From positions 1 through 64,000 of the forward strand of contig JASBRX010000003.1 of assembly GCA_030149245.1 (NCBI GenBank): a stretch of DNA of 64,000 nt, in the 5' to 3' direction. This DNA is from Sphingomonas bacterium. GTDB lineage: Bacteria; Pseudomonadota; Alphaproteobacteria; Sphingomonadales; Sphingomonadaceae. The position numbers and the translations under genes were made by a program. Numbering within the stretch: position 1 is the stretch's first letter; every line of letters starts with the position of its first letter. Shown here one piece after another: positions 15,790 through 23,601 of this stretch. Under the pieces are notes generated by a model. The model had not been told where the DNA came from and searched no databases. It was given only the letters and a program-made list of their open reading frames with translations.

Positions 15790-16431
15790 ATGACCCGCCC
15801 GCCGTCCCCCCTGATCGCGCAGCTCGCGAGCGAGCTGGAGCCGGTGCGCCCGATCCGCATGGCGCATGGTATCGCGCTGGCTGCCCTGGCCGTCCTGGCA
15901 ACGATTGGCCTGATCGCGCTGACGATGGGGCTATGGTCCGGTCCGATGCGCGGCGAGGCGGCGGCGATGTTTTTCGTCGCCAATGCCCTGATCGGGCTGG
16001 TCGGGTTAGTCTCCGCGCTGGCGGTCATCCGCATGGCTGGCCCGCGCGTCGGTGCCCGGCAGGATGGCGCGCGTTGGCTGCTCGCCGCGCTCGCGATCCT
16101 GCCGATGGCCGCCGTACTGCTCGCCATGATCGAAGGGCAGATCGACTGGCACGAACATGCGACCCACGGCCTCGAGTGCTTCGTTGCCGGCACCTGCAGC
16201 GGATCGCTGGTCGCGGCGGCCTTGATCATCTGGCTGCGCCGCGGCGCGCCGGTCGCGCCCAAGGTCGCCGGATTTTACACCGGCGTCGCCGCAGGCGCGC
16301 TGGGCAGCTTCGCCTATGGCCTGTCCTGCCCGATCGATACGATCGCCCATCTCGGCATCTGGCACGTTGCCCCTGTTGCGGTCATGGCGGCGCTGGGGCG
16401 CATTTTCGTGCCGCGCTGGGTGCGGTGGTAG
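15790..16431 (+). CDS. nrsF: NrsF/DUF1109 membrane anti-sigma factor
   Basis: A 213-residue protein with six hydrophobic segments (first IALAALAVLATIGLIALTMG, last WHVAPVAVMAALGRIFV). Cysteines occur as LECFVAGTCSG and YGLSCPID in or near periplasmic loops, the position of the paired Cys proposed to sense metals or oxidants in Caulobacter NrsF. The cytoplasmic N-terminus would hold the sigma factor at the membrane. I use the ATG at 15790; a TTG at 15784 overlapping the sigma stop is possible. The gene ends the plus-strand buf operon; chvI starts 54 bp later. Confidence 0.88.
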   Translation: MTRPPSPLIAQLASELEPVRPIRMAHGIALAALAVLATIGLIALTMGLWSGPMRGEAAAMFFVANALIGLVGLVSALAVIRMAGPRVGARQDGARWLLAALAILPMAAVLLAMIEGQIDWHEHATHGLECFVAGTCSGSLVAAALIIWLRRGAPVAPKVAGFYTGVAAGALGSFAYGLSCPIDTIAHLGIWHVAPVAVMAALGRIFVPRWVRW

Positions 16432-16485
16432 GCGGAAGCGCCCTCCCCCGTTGAGCCGGGCGGCACATTCCGCTACCCCCATCCC

Positions 16486-17202
16486 ATGACCGCAACGATT
16501 GCGCTGGTCGATGACGACCGCAACATCCTGACGTCCGTGTCGATCGCGTTGCAGGCCGAGGGGTTTGTAACGCGCGTCTATTCGGATGGCGAGGCGGCGC
16601 TGAAGGCGCTGGTCGACAATCCGCCCGAGCTGGCGGTGCTCGACATCAAGATGCCGCGCATGGACGGGCTGGAACTGCTGCGGCGGCTGCGCGAGAAGAG
16701 CCAGATCCCGGTGATCTTCCTGACCAGCAAGGATGACGAGCTGGACGAGGCGCTTGGCCTGGCGATGGGGGCGGACGATTATATCGCCAAGCCGTTCAGC
16801 CAGCGGTTGCTGATCGCCCGCATTCGCGCGATCCTGCGCCGGACCGAGCTGGTCGCCGCGACGGCGCAGGGCGAAGAGGCGCCGGCGGCCGAGGCGCAGC
16901 CGGTGATCGAGCGCGGCCCGCTGACGATGGACCCGGCGCGGCACAAGGTGACGTGGAAGGGCGACACTGTCACTCTGACCGTCACCGAGTTCATGATCCT
17001 CGAAACGCTCGCCCAGCGGCCCGGAATCGTCAAGACGCGCAACCAGCTGATGGACGCGGCGTATCAGGACGACATCTATGTCGATGACCGCACCATCGAC
17101 AGCCATATCAAGCGCGTGCGCCGCAAATTCCGGCAGGTCGATCCCGAGTTCGACGCCATCGAGACGCTCTATGGCGCCGGATATCGCTTCTCCGACGAAT
17201 AG
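16486..17202 (+). CDS. chvI: Response regulator ChvI
   Basis: A 238-residue OmpR-type regulator. The receiver has acidic pocket residues in LVDDDRN and phospho-acceptor Asp53 in [13 protein letters not shown]; Lys is in IAKPF. The C-terminal winged helix has [30 protein letters not shown] and ends [10 protein letters not shown]. ChvI regulates envelope, acid and host-interaction genes in alphaproteobacteria. The position upstream of a ChvG kinase, a short HprK and RapZ is the standard alphaproteobacterial order, so the ortholog call is firm. Confidence 0.93.
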   Translation: MTATIALVDDDRNILTSVSIALQAEGFVTRVYSDGEAALKALVDNPPELAVLDIKMPRMDGLELLRRLREKSQIPVIFLTSKDDELDEALGLAMGADDYIAKPFSQRLLIARIRAILRRTELVAATAQGEEAPAAEAQPVIERGPLTMDPARHKVTWKGDTVTLTVTEFMILETLAQRPGIVKTRNQLMDAAYQDDIYVDDRTIDSHIKRVRRKFRQVDPEFDAIETLYGAGYRFSDE

Positions 17203-18763
17203 GCCCTCCCCCGCCCGGGAAGAGCGCGACCTGTCGCTGCGCTGGTCCGGCCGGGTCAGCCTGACGCCGCGCATCCTGGCGGTGAACATCTTTGCGCTGG
17301 TGATGCTGGCGGGCGGGTTCTTCTACCTCGACAGCTATCGCGCGCGCATCGTCGACAGCCGCGTCGAGCAGGCGAGCCGCGAGGCGCGACTGATCGCGCA
17401 GGCTGTGGCGATGACCCCGCCGGACGATCGCACCGCGCTGATCCAGCGCGTCGCGAGCGAGGCGGATATCCGCATCCGCCTGTACGATCGCACGGGGCGG
17501 ATGACGCTGGATACCCGCGCGCTGGGCCTCAACAATTTCGTGCTGCGCGATCCCGACAAGGACCCGTGGAACCAGAGCGCGGCGCGCTTCCTCGACGCGG
17601 TGATCGACACGGTCGCCGGCGCGGATCGCGACCAGCAGTTTCGCGAGCGCGCGCCGACCAAGGGGCTGGACTGGCCCGACATCGCCGCCGCGCTGCGCAC
17701 CGGTGAGGCGAGTGCGACCGTATGGCGCGCGCCCGATCGCACGCCGGTCATCACCGCCGCTGCGTCCTACGGCCCTGAGGGGGCGGTGTTCACCAGCTCC
17801 AACGCGCGCGACATCACCCAGCGGGTGCGGATCGAGCGGTTTCGGCTGGGGCTGGTGCTCGCCTTCACCGCCGGGCTGTCGATCTTCCTGTCGCTGTTCC
17901 TCGCGCGCACCATCGTCCGCCCGCTGCGTCGTCTGGCCCGGGCCGCAGTGCGGGTGCGGCTGGGGCGGGCGCGCGAAGTGGTGGTGCCGCGCCTGCCCGA
18001 ACGGCGCGACGAGATCGGGCACCTCGCCCGCTCGCTGTCGGACATGAGCCTGGCGCTGCGCGCACGCATCGACGCGACCGAGGCGTTCGCCGCCGATCTG
18101 GCGCATGAGATCAAGAACCCGCTCGCCTCGCTGCGCTCCGCCGTCGACAGCCTGATGGCGGTGCGCGATCCTGCGTTGCAGGCGCAATTGCTGGCGGTAG
18201 TGCGCGACGATGTGCTGCGGCTCGACCGGCTGATCAGCGATATTTCGGAAGCATCGCGGCTTGATGCGCAGCTGTCGCGCGCCAAGTTCGATCCGGTCGA
18301 TCTGTCCGCGATGCTGGCTGCAATGGTCGAGCAGCGGACGGCGCGCGGGGTCGAGCGCGGCATCCGCCTGCGCTTCGACGCGCCGATCGGGCCGATGCCG
18401 CGCGTGATGGGCGAAGGCGCGCGGCTGGAACGGGTGTTCGCCAATTTGATCGACAATGCGATCTCTTTCTCCCCCGATGGCGGGACGGTGGCGCTGTCGA
18501 TCCTCGCGACCGGCGACATGCTGGAGGCGCGGGTCGAGGACGAGGGGCCGGGGGTGCCGGAAGAGGCGCGCGAGGCGATCTTCCGCCGCTTTCACACCGA
18601 CCGACCGGAGGGCGAGGAATTCGGCAAACATTCGGGACTGGGGCTTGCGATCGCGCGGACCATCGTCGAAGGTCACCAGGGGACAATCGGGGTCGAAACG
18701 CGCGAGGACCGCATGCGCGGCGCGCGCTTCGTGGTCCGCCTGCCATTTGTACAGGCGGGTTGA
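17171..18763 (+). CDS. chvG: Sensor histidine kinase ChvG
   Basis: A 530-residue membrane sensor. A cytoplasmic N-terminus leads into TM1 ([18 protein letters not shown]), a periplasmic domain of about 170 residues, TM2 ([20 protein letters not shown]), HAMP, the H-box [14 protein letters not shown] with the phospho-acceptor His, the N box [14 protein letters not shown], and G boxes DEGPGVPE and [10 protein letters not shown]. It phosphorylates ChvI and in relatives is held in check by ExoR. I chose the ATG at 17171, overlapping chvI by 32 bp, since later starts would cut into TM1. Confidence 0.91.
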   Translation: MAPDIASPTNRPSPAREERDLSLRWSGRVSLTPRILAVNIFALVMLAGGFFYLDSYRARIVDSRVEQASREARLIAQAVAMTPPDDRTALIQRVASEADIRIRLYDRTGRMTLDTRALGLNNFVLRDPDKDPWNQSAARFLDAVIDTVAGADRDQQFRERAPTKGLDWPDIAAALRTGEASATVWRAPDRTPVITAAASYGPEGAVFTSSNARDITQRVRIERFRLGLVLAFTAGLSIFLSLFLARTIVRPLRRLARAAVRVRLGRAREVVVPRLPERRDEIGHLARSLSDMSLALRARIDATEAFAADLAHEIKNPLASLRSAVDSLMAVRDPALQAQLLAVVRDDVLRLDRLISDISEASRLDAQLSRAKFDPVDLSAMLAAMVEQRTARGVERGIRLRFDAPIGPMPRVMGEGARLERVFANLIDNAISFSPDGGTVALSILATGDMLEARVEDEGPGVPEEAREAIFRRFHTDRPEGEEFGKHSGLGLAIARTIVEGHQGTIGVETREDRMRGARFVVRLPFVQAG

Positions 18764-18783
18764 GCGTACGGGGAGTTAGAAGC

Positions 18784-19221
18784 GTGGCGATCCTGTCTTC
18801 CGAAACGCTGCACGCATCCTGCGTCGCGATCGACGGACGCGCGGTGCTGATCGAGGGGCGATCGGGCGAGGGCAAGTCGGACCTGGCGCTGCGCCTGATC
18901 GATCGCGGCGCGGCGCTGGTCGCCGACGACTATACCATCTGCACGCGGCGCGACGGCGTGCTGCACGCCAAATCCCCGGCGACGATCGCGGGCAAGATCG
19001 AAGTGCGTGGCATCGGCCTGGTCACCCTGCCCCATACCGATAGCGCGCCCATCGCGTTGCTCGTCACCATCTTCGACGATCCGCCGCGCATGCCGGAAGG
19101 GCCGCAATCGCGGAAGATCGCCGGTGTCGACGTGCCGGTGGTCGCCCTCCCCGCGCTCGAACCCTCGGCACCGATCAAGGTCGAGCTGGCGCTACGCCAT
19201 CTGACGGAGCGCAAGCGATGA
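18784..19221 (+). CDS. hprK: HPr kinase/phosphorylase, short alphaproteobacterial form
   Basis: A 145-residue protein, less than half the length of Firmicutes HprK because the N-terminal domain is absent, as usual in alphaproteobacteria. The Walker A is EGRSGEGKSDLALR at about residues 24-37, followed by LVADDYT and GKIEVRGIG, the kinase/phosphorylase signature region. It phosphorylates a serine of HPr, here encoded 1.3 kb downstream, whose Ser site (TSIMGLMML) is present. The GTG at 18784 with GGGGAG upstream is preferred to a TTG at 18760. Confidence 0.9.
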   Translation: MAILSSETLHASCVAIDGRAVLIEGRSGEGKSDLALRLIDRGAALVADDYTICTRRDGVLHAKSPATIAGKIEVRGIGLVTLPHTDSAPIALLVTIFDDPPRMPEGPQSRKIAGVDVPVVALPALEPSAPIKVELALRHLTERKR

Positions 19222-20138
19222 ACAAGCGGCGGCCCAAGCAGATCTTGCTCGTCACCGGCATGTCGGGCGCGGGCAAGTCGACCGTGCTGCGCACGCTGGA
19301 GGATCTTGGCTGGGAAGTGGTCGACAATTTGCCGCTGCTGCTGCTCAACCGCCTGCTCGACACCGACCCGCCCGAGGGCAGCGATGGCGATGATCGCCCG
19401 CTCGCGCTCGGCATCGGCACGCGCACCCGCGGCTTCGACGCCGACAGCATCGTGCGCCGCATCAAAAAGCTGCGCGACGAGCGCGGCTATGACATGGGCA
19501 CCTTGTTTCTCGACTGTGCGGGTGCGGAGCTGGAGCGGCGCTATTCGGAGACGCGCCGCCGCCACCCGCTCGCGCTCGACCGGCCAGCGGGCGACGGGAT
19601 CGTGCGCGAGCGTGAGCTGCTGCAACCGCTGCGCCGCTGGGCCAACCGCGTGATCGACACGACCAGCCTGTCGTCAAACGAACTGGCGCAACAGATCCGC
19701 TCGACCTTTTCCGGGCGGGGCCTGGGCGAAACGGTGGTGTCGGTGATGTCGTTCGGCTTTGCGCGCGGCGTGCCCACCAGCGCCGATCTGGTGCTCGACA
19801 TGCGCTTCCTGCGCAACCCGCACTGGGTCGAATCGCTGCGCCCCGGCACGGGCAAGGATGCCGATGTCGCCGACTATGTCGCCGGTGACCGCGCCTATCC
19901 CGAAGCGATCGCGCGGATCGAGGAGCTCCTGCTGCTGCTCCTCCCGCGCTATCAGGCGGAGGGAAAATCCTATGTTACCATCGCCTTTGGCTGTACCGGC
20001 GGGAGACACCGGTCGGTGCATGTCGCCGAACGCGTCGCTGCCCGGTTGCGCGACGCGGGTTTTTCGCCCACGGTGACGCATCGTGACTTGCAAACCGCGC
20101 CGCAGGACTCGCTAGAAGGCCCGCCGGTCGGCAAATGA
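19218..20138 (+). CDS. rapZ: RNase adapter / nucleotide-binding protein RapZ
   Basis: A 306-residue P-loop protein with Walker A GMSGAGKST at residues 14-22, a Walker B-like region FLDCAG, and a C-terminal domain with FGCTGGRHRSVHVAERVA, which includes the conserved GGxHRS motif. In enterobacteria RapZ directs RNase E to the sRNA GlmZ and senses glucosamine-6-phosphate; the target in alphaproteobacteria is not settled. The start overlaps hprK by 4 bp and EIIA follows after 24 bp. Confidence 0.92.
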   Translation: MNKRRPKQILLVTGMSGAGKSTVLRTLEDLGWEVVDNLPLLLLNRLLDTDPPEGSDGDDRPLALGIGTRTRGFDADSIVRRIKKLRDERGYDMGTLFLDCAGAELERRYSETRRRHPLALDRPAGDGIVRERELLQPLRRWANRVIDTTSLSSNELAQQIRSTFSGRGLGETVVSVMSFGFARGVPTSADLVLDMRFLRNPHWVESLRPGTGKDADVADYVAGDRAYPEAIARIEELLLLLLPRYQAEGKSYVTIAFGCTGGRHRSVHVAERVAARLRDAGFSPTVTHRDLQTAPQDSLEGPPVGK

Positions 20139-20162
20139 ACCGCATGGGACAAGCGTAAAGAC

Positions 20163-20570
20163 ATGATTGGACTGGTACTCGTGACGCACGGGCGGCTCGC
20201 GGAGGAGTTCGTCGTCGCGATGGAGCATGTCGTCGGCCGGCAGGACCGCATCGCCACCATCTGCATCGGCCCCGAGGACGATATGGAAGAACGGCGCGCG
20301 GATATCGCCAAGGCGATTGTCGCGGTCGATGGTGGGCGCGGCGTGATCCTGCTCACCGACCTGTTCGGCGGCACCCCGTCGAACCTGGCTATCTCGCTGC
20401 TTGAGGCAGGGAGGGTCGAGGTGATCGCCGGCATCAACCTGCCGATGCTGATTCGCCTGGGCGGCGCGCGCAAGACGATGAAGGTAACCGAAGCGGTTGC
20501 TGCGGCGCGGGAAGCGGGGCGGAAGTACATCACCGTCGCATCCGAAGTGCTCGGCGAGGCTGCCGCTTGA
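20163..20570 (+). CDS. PTS EIIA component, mannose family (regulatory PTS)
   Basis: A 135-residue EIIA-Man-type domain. His9 in MIGLVLVTHGRLAEEF is the phospho-acceptor; VILLTDLFGGTPSNLA is the family core. There is no EIIB, EIIC or EIID permease nearby, so this is the regulatory phosphotransfer chain of alphaproteobacteria, in which HPr passes phosphate to this EIIA and the chain talks to HprK and two-component systems. The stop overlaps the HPr TTG start by 4 bp. Confidence 0.9.
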   Translation: MIGLVLVTHGRLAEEFVVAMEHVVGRQDRIATICIGPEDDMEERRADIAKAIVAVDGGRGVILLTDLFGGTPSNLAISLLEAGRVEVIAGINLPMLIRLGGARKTMKVTEAVAAAREAGRKYITVASEVLGEAAA

Positions 20571-20839
20571 GCCGGGTCAGCCGCACCGTCCTGATCGGCA
20601 ACCGTCGCGGACTGCATGCGCGGGCGAGCGCAAAGTTCGTCACCCTCGCCTCGTCCCAGCCCTGCGAGTTGACCGTCGAGAAGGACGGCAACGCGGTGAC
20701 CGGCACGTCGATCATGGGCCTGATGATGCTGGGCGCGGCGATGGGCGACACGATCACGATCAGCGCCGCGGGCGATGGCGCCGAGGATGCAGTGCTCAAG
20801 CTGGTCGAGCTGGTCGAGGACCGCTTCGGCGAGGATTGA
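20567..20839 (+). CDS. ptsH: HPr family phosphocarrier protein
   Basis: A 90-residue HPr. The active-site His17 is in RRGLHARASAKF and the regulatory serine is in TSIMGLMMLGAAMGD. It accepts phosphate from enzyme I (ptsP/ptsI, not in the window) and passes it to EIIA; HprK can modify the serine. Translation starts at a TTG overlapping the EIIA stop (TTGA), an overlap that forces coupling; no other start keeps the N-terminal strand. Its stop overlaps the next ATG (TGATG). Confidence 0.9.
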   Translation: MSRVSRTVLIGNRRGLHARASAKFVTLASSQPCELTVEKDGNAVTGTSIMGLMMLGAAMGDTITISAAGDGAEDAVLKLVELVEDRFGED

Positions 20840-21639
20840 TGCCCCGCGAGATCACCGCCTTTTCCAACCCGCTGGTCAAGCGGGTCCGCAGCTTGCGCGA
20901 CAAGAAGCATCGTCGCGACGAGGGGCTGTTCCTGGCCGAGGGGCTGCGCATCCTGACCGAGGCGCGGGAGGCGGGGCATCTGCCGGCCTATCTGTTCTTC
21001 GCCAAAGGACATGACGGGCATCCGCTGGCGCAGGAGCTGATCGCTGCGACCGAGGCATCCGGCGGTGAGGTCATTCAGACCGACAGCGACATCCTGTCCA
21101 AGCTGTCGGGCAAGGACAATCCGGGCGCGGTGGTGGGCGTCTATCGCGAGCTGTCGACCGATCTCGCGCGCATCGACCGCACCACCGCGCCGATCTGGCT
21201 GGTCGCCGAGCGGCTGCGCGATCCGGGCAATCTTGGAACGATCCTGCGCACTGCCGACGCTGTCGGTGCGGGCGGGCTGATTTTGATCGATGACTGCGTC
21301 GACCCGTTCAGTGTTGAGGCGGTGCGCGCGAGCATGGGCGCGCTGTTCACGATTCCGATCGCGCGTGCGCCATGGAACGAATTCCATGACTGGCTGCGCG
21401 CCGGGCCTGGCCAGCTGGTCGGATTGGCGCTGGAAGGCGCGGTCGATTATCGTGCGCCGGACTTTGCCGCACCGGTGTTCCTGCTGACCGGGAACGAGGC
21501 GCAGGGCCTTCCCGCCGATTATGCCGCGGCGTGCGATGTGCGGGTCAAGATCCCGATGCTGGGCAAGGCCGACAGCCTCAATGCGGCGGTCGCGACCGCG
21601 GTGATGGCCTATACGGTTCTCGACCGAATCCGTCCGTAG
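20839..21639 (+). CDS. SpoU/TrmH family RNA 2'-O-methyltransferase
   Basis: A 266-residue SPOUT methyltransferase. An N-terminal substrate-binding domain (ITAFSNPLVKRVRSLRDKKHR, the RlmB/TsnR type) is followed by motif 1 NLGTILRTADAVGAGGLIL, motif 2 VFLLTGNEAQGL and motif 3 IPMLGKADSLNAAVATAVMAY. These form the trefoil knot that binds SAM. It methylates a ribose in rRNA or tRNA; the exact nucleotide is not predictable. The ATG overlaps the HPr stop by one base, so it rides on the PTS transcript. Confidence 0.87.
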   Translation: MPREITAFSNPLVKRVRSLRDKKHRRDEGLFLAEGLRILTEAREAGHLPAYLFFAKGHDGHPLAQELIAATEASGGEVIQTDSDILSKLSGKDNPGAVVGVYRELSTDLARIDRTTAPIWLVAERLRDPGNLGTILRTADAVGAGGLILIDDCVDPFSVEAVRASMGALFTIPIARAPWNEFHDWLRAGPGQLVGLALEGAVDYRAPDFAAPVFLLTGNEAQGLPADYAAACDVRVKIPMLGKADSLNAAVATAVMAYTVLDRIRP

Positions 21640-21699
21640 AACCGCCCCCCGGACTGTTGCAGTTTGGCGACACCCGAGCTGCCGCCTCGATACGTGGTT

Positions 21700-21725
21700 G
21701 GAACAAAAACCGGATTCCGTGCGTC
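21700..21725 (+). promoter_or_regulatory. Possible general-stress (EcfG-type) promoter
   Basis: GGAAC (21700-21704), 18 nt, then GTC (21723-21725). The alphaproteobacterial EcfG consensus is GGAAC-N18-GTT, so there is one mismatch. It lies about 28 bp before the ATG of the zinc-ribbon gene, with GGAG at 21741 as the ribosome-binding site. Confidence 0.35.
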
Positions 21726-21752
21726 GAGTCGGGCAAGTCTGGAGACGAGCCG

Positions 21753-21968
21753 ATGTTTTACGACACGACACCCTTCACCGCCGCCAACAGCGGCTATCGC
21801 ATTGCCTTTCGCCCCGGCGAGCAGAATGTCTGCCCCGGATGCGGCCAGTCGCACTGGACGATCGGACGGATGACCGCCGAATGCGCCTTTTGCGCCACCG
21901 CGCTTCCGATCAACAATGGCGGCAGCTTTGGCGCGGGGCGCTTCACGGTCAAGTCGCTGGCGGCCTGA
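21753..21968 (+). CDS. Small zinc-ribbon-like protein
   Basis: A 71-residue protein with FRPGEQNVCPGCGQSHW and a second pair in TAECAFCATALP, a C-x2-C...C-x2-C pattern suited to bind one zinc. The C-terminus is Gly-rich (NNGGSFGAGRF). No signal peptide is visible. Zinc ribbons of this size bind nucleic acid or proteins, but the target is unknown. GGAGACGAG precedes the ATG, and the upstream gap of 113 bp may contain an EcfG-type promoter, which would make it a general-stress gene. Confidence 0.7.
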   Translation: MFYDTTPFTAANSGYRIAFRPGEQNVCPGCGQSHWTIGRMTAECAFCATALPINNGGSFGAGRFTVKSLAA

Positions 21969-22016
21969 ACCCGCACGGCGGTTTGACCGCCGCCGCCGCC
22001 GCGCTATGGCGGGGCC

Positions 22017-23507
22017 ATGACCTCGGCCCCGCTCACCCTCTACAACAGCCTTACCCGCGCGCTCGAACCGTTCGCGCCGATCGACCCCGCCAAGGGCGTG
22101 CGCGTCTATTCGTGCGGACCGACCGTCTATAGCGACCCGCATCTCGGCAATCTGCGCGCTTATGTCTTCACCGACACGCTCAGCCGCGTGCTGCGGTGGA
22201 AGGGCCATGCCCTCACCCATGTCATCAACATCACCGATGTCGGCCACCTAACGTCCGACGCCGATGAAGGCGAGGACAAGATGGAGGCTGCGGCGAAGAA
22301 GCGCGGCATGAGCGCGTGGGACATCTCGCGCCACTATGCCGACGTGTTCCGCCGCAACCTCCGCGACCTCAACATCCGCACCCCCGACCATATGCCGCTG
22401 GCGACCGACTACGTCGCCAAGATGATCGACTTCGCCAAGGGGATCGCCGACCAGCATTGCTACCAGCTCGATAGCGGCCTGTATTTCGACAGCAGCACCG
22501 TGCCGGAATATGGCAAGCTGTCGGGCGGGCGGGACGATGCCGGCGAGGGCCGGATCGAGAGTGTCGAGGGCAAGCGCCATCCGCAGGATTTCGCGATCTG
22601 GCGCACCACCCCGCCGGGCGAGACGCGGCAGATGGAGTGGGACTCGCCCTGGGGTCGCGGCGCGCCGGGCTGGCACCTCGAATGTTCGGTGATGAGCGCC
22701 GAGCTGCTCGGCCTGCCGTTCGACATCCACACCGGCGGGATCGACCATCGCGAGATCCACCACGTCAACGAAATCGCGCAGAACCAGGCGCATTGCGGCT
22801 GCGCGAATTCGGGCGCGAAGATCTGGATGCACAATAATTTCCTGGTCGATCGCGGCGGGAAGATGTCGAAGTCCAAGGGCGGCATCGCCACGCTCGACGC
22901 GCTGGTGGCGAAGGGCGTGCACCCGCTCGCCTATCGCCTGATGTGCCTGTCGGCGCATTATCGCAGCGAGCTGGAGTTCAGCGGCGAGAACCTGATGGCG
23001 GCTTTGGTGCGACTAAAGCGGATGATCAAAGTGATCGATGTTCAGCTTTGGCGCGAGTACGAACAGTCAAACGAGCCGGTCGAACATCCCTCAAGTTTTC
23101 AACCCATCCCCATCAATCAAAGAGTCGAGGCTGATGTTACGGGAGTTTTGGCTAGGTTTGACGCTGCGATCTCAAGCGATTTGAACACGTCAAAGTGCCT
23201 CCCGATCATTGAAGAGACACTCTCCGATCCGACGATCGACAACCGCCTACGTTGGCATTTGTTGGCAACGATGGACGAGGTTTTGGGGCTCAATTTGCTC
23301 GTTGTAAGACGCTCAGATCTGCGCGTCCGCCCGGCGGATGCACAGGTGACCGAAGCGGAGATCGAAGCCCGCCTCGCCCAGCGCAAGGAAGCCCGCGCCG
23401 CGAAGGACTTCGCCCGCTCGGACGCGCTCCGCGACGAGCTGATCGGCGCGGGGGTCGAGGTGATGGACGGCGATCCGATCGGGTGGGACTGGAAGGTCGA
23501 GCTCTAA
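22017..23507 (+). CDS. cysS: Cysteinyl-tRNA synthetase
   Basis: A 496-residue class I synthetase charging tRNA-Cys. Signatures are YSCGPTVYSDPHLGNLRAY (zinc Cys and HIGH-type site), WHLECSVMS, GGIDHREIHHVNEIAQ and GKMSKSKGG. Codons for about residues 331-438 (23010-23330) have clearly lower GC and different codon choice (more GTT, TTG, CAA, AAG) than both sides. This covers the helical DALR/anticodon region, as if that segment was acquired by recombination. The reading frame is intact and the C-terminus is normal. Confidence 0.93.
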   Translation: MTSAPLTLYNSLTRALEPFAPIDPAKGVRVYSCGPTVYSDPHLGNLRAYVFTDTLSRVLRWKGHALTHVINITDVGHLTSDADEGEDKMEAAAKKRGMSAWDISRHYADVFRRNLRDLNIRTPDHMPLATDYVAKMIDFAKGIADQHCYQLDSGLYFDSSTVPEYGKLSGGRDDAGEGRIESVEGKRHPQDFAIWRTTPPGETRQMEWDSPWGRGAPGWHLECSVMSAELLGLPFDIHTGGIDHREIHHVNEIAQNQAHCGCANSGAKIWMHNNFLVDRGGKMSKSKGGIATLDALVAKGVHPLAYRLMCLSAHYRSELEFSGENLMAALVRLKRMIKVIDVQLWREYEQSNEPVEHPSSFQPIPINQRVEADVTGVLARFDAAISSDLNTSKCLPIIEETLSDPTIDNRLRWHLLATMDEVLGLNLLVVRRSDLRVRPADAQVTEAEIEARLAQRKEARAAKDFARSDALRDELIGAGVEVMDGDPIGWDWKVEL

Positions 23508-23513
23508 CCTCGA

Positions 23514-23598
23514 CCGTCGCCCCGGCGCAGGCCGGGGCCGCCATGTGGTGAGGGCCGCGCGTCAAACTTGGCGGCCCCGGCCTGCGCCGGGGCGACGG
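23514..23598. repeat. 30-bp perfect inverted repeat between cysS and the DUF1501 gene
   Basis: The arms at 23514-23543 and 23569-23598 are exact reverse complements around a 25-nt loop. Each arm contains the inner palindrome CCCCGGCGCAGGCCGGGG. The element fills the gap between convergent genes, a good candidate for a bidirectional terminator built from a REP doublet. Confidence 0.85.
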
Positions 23599-23601
23599 GT
23601 C

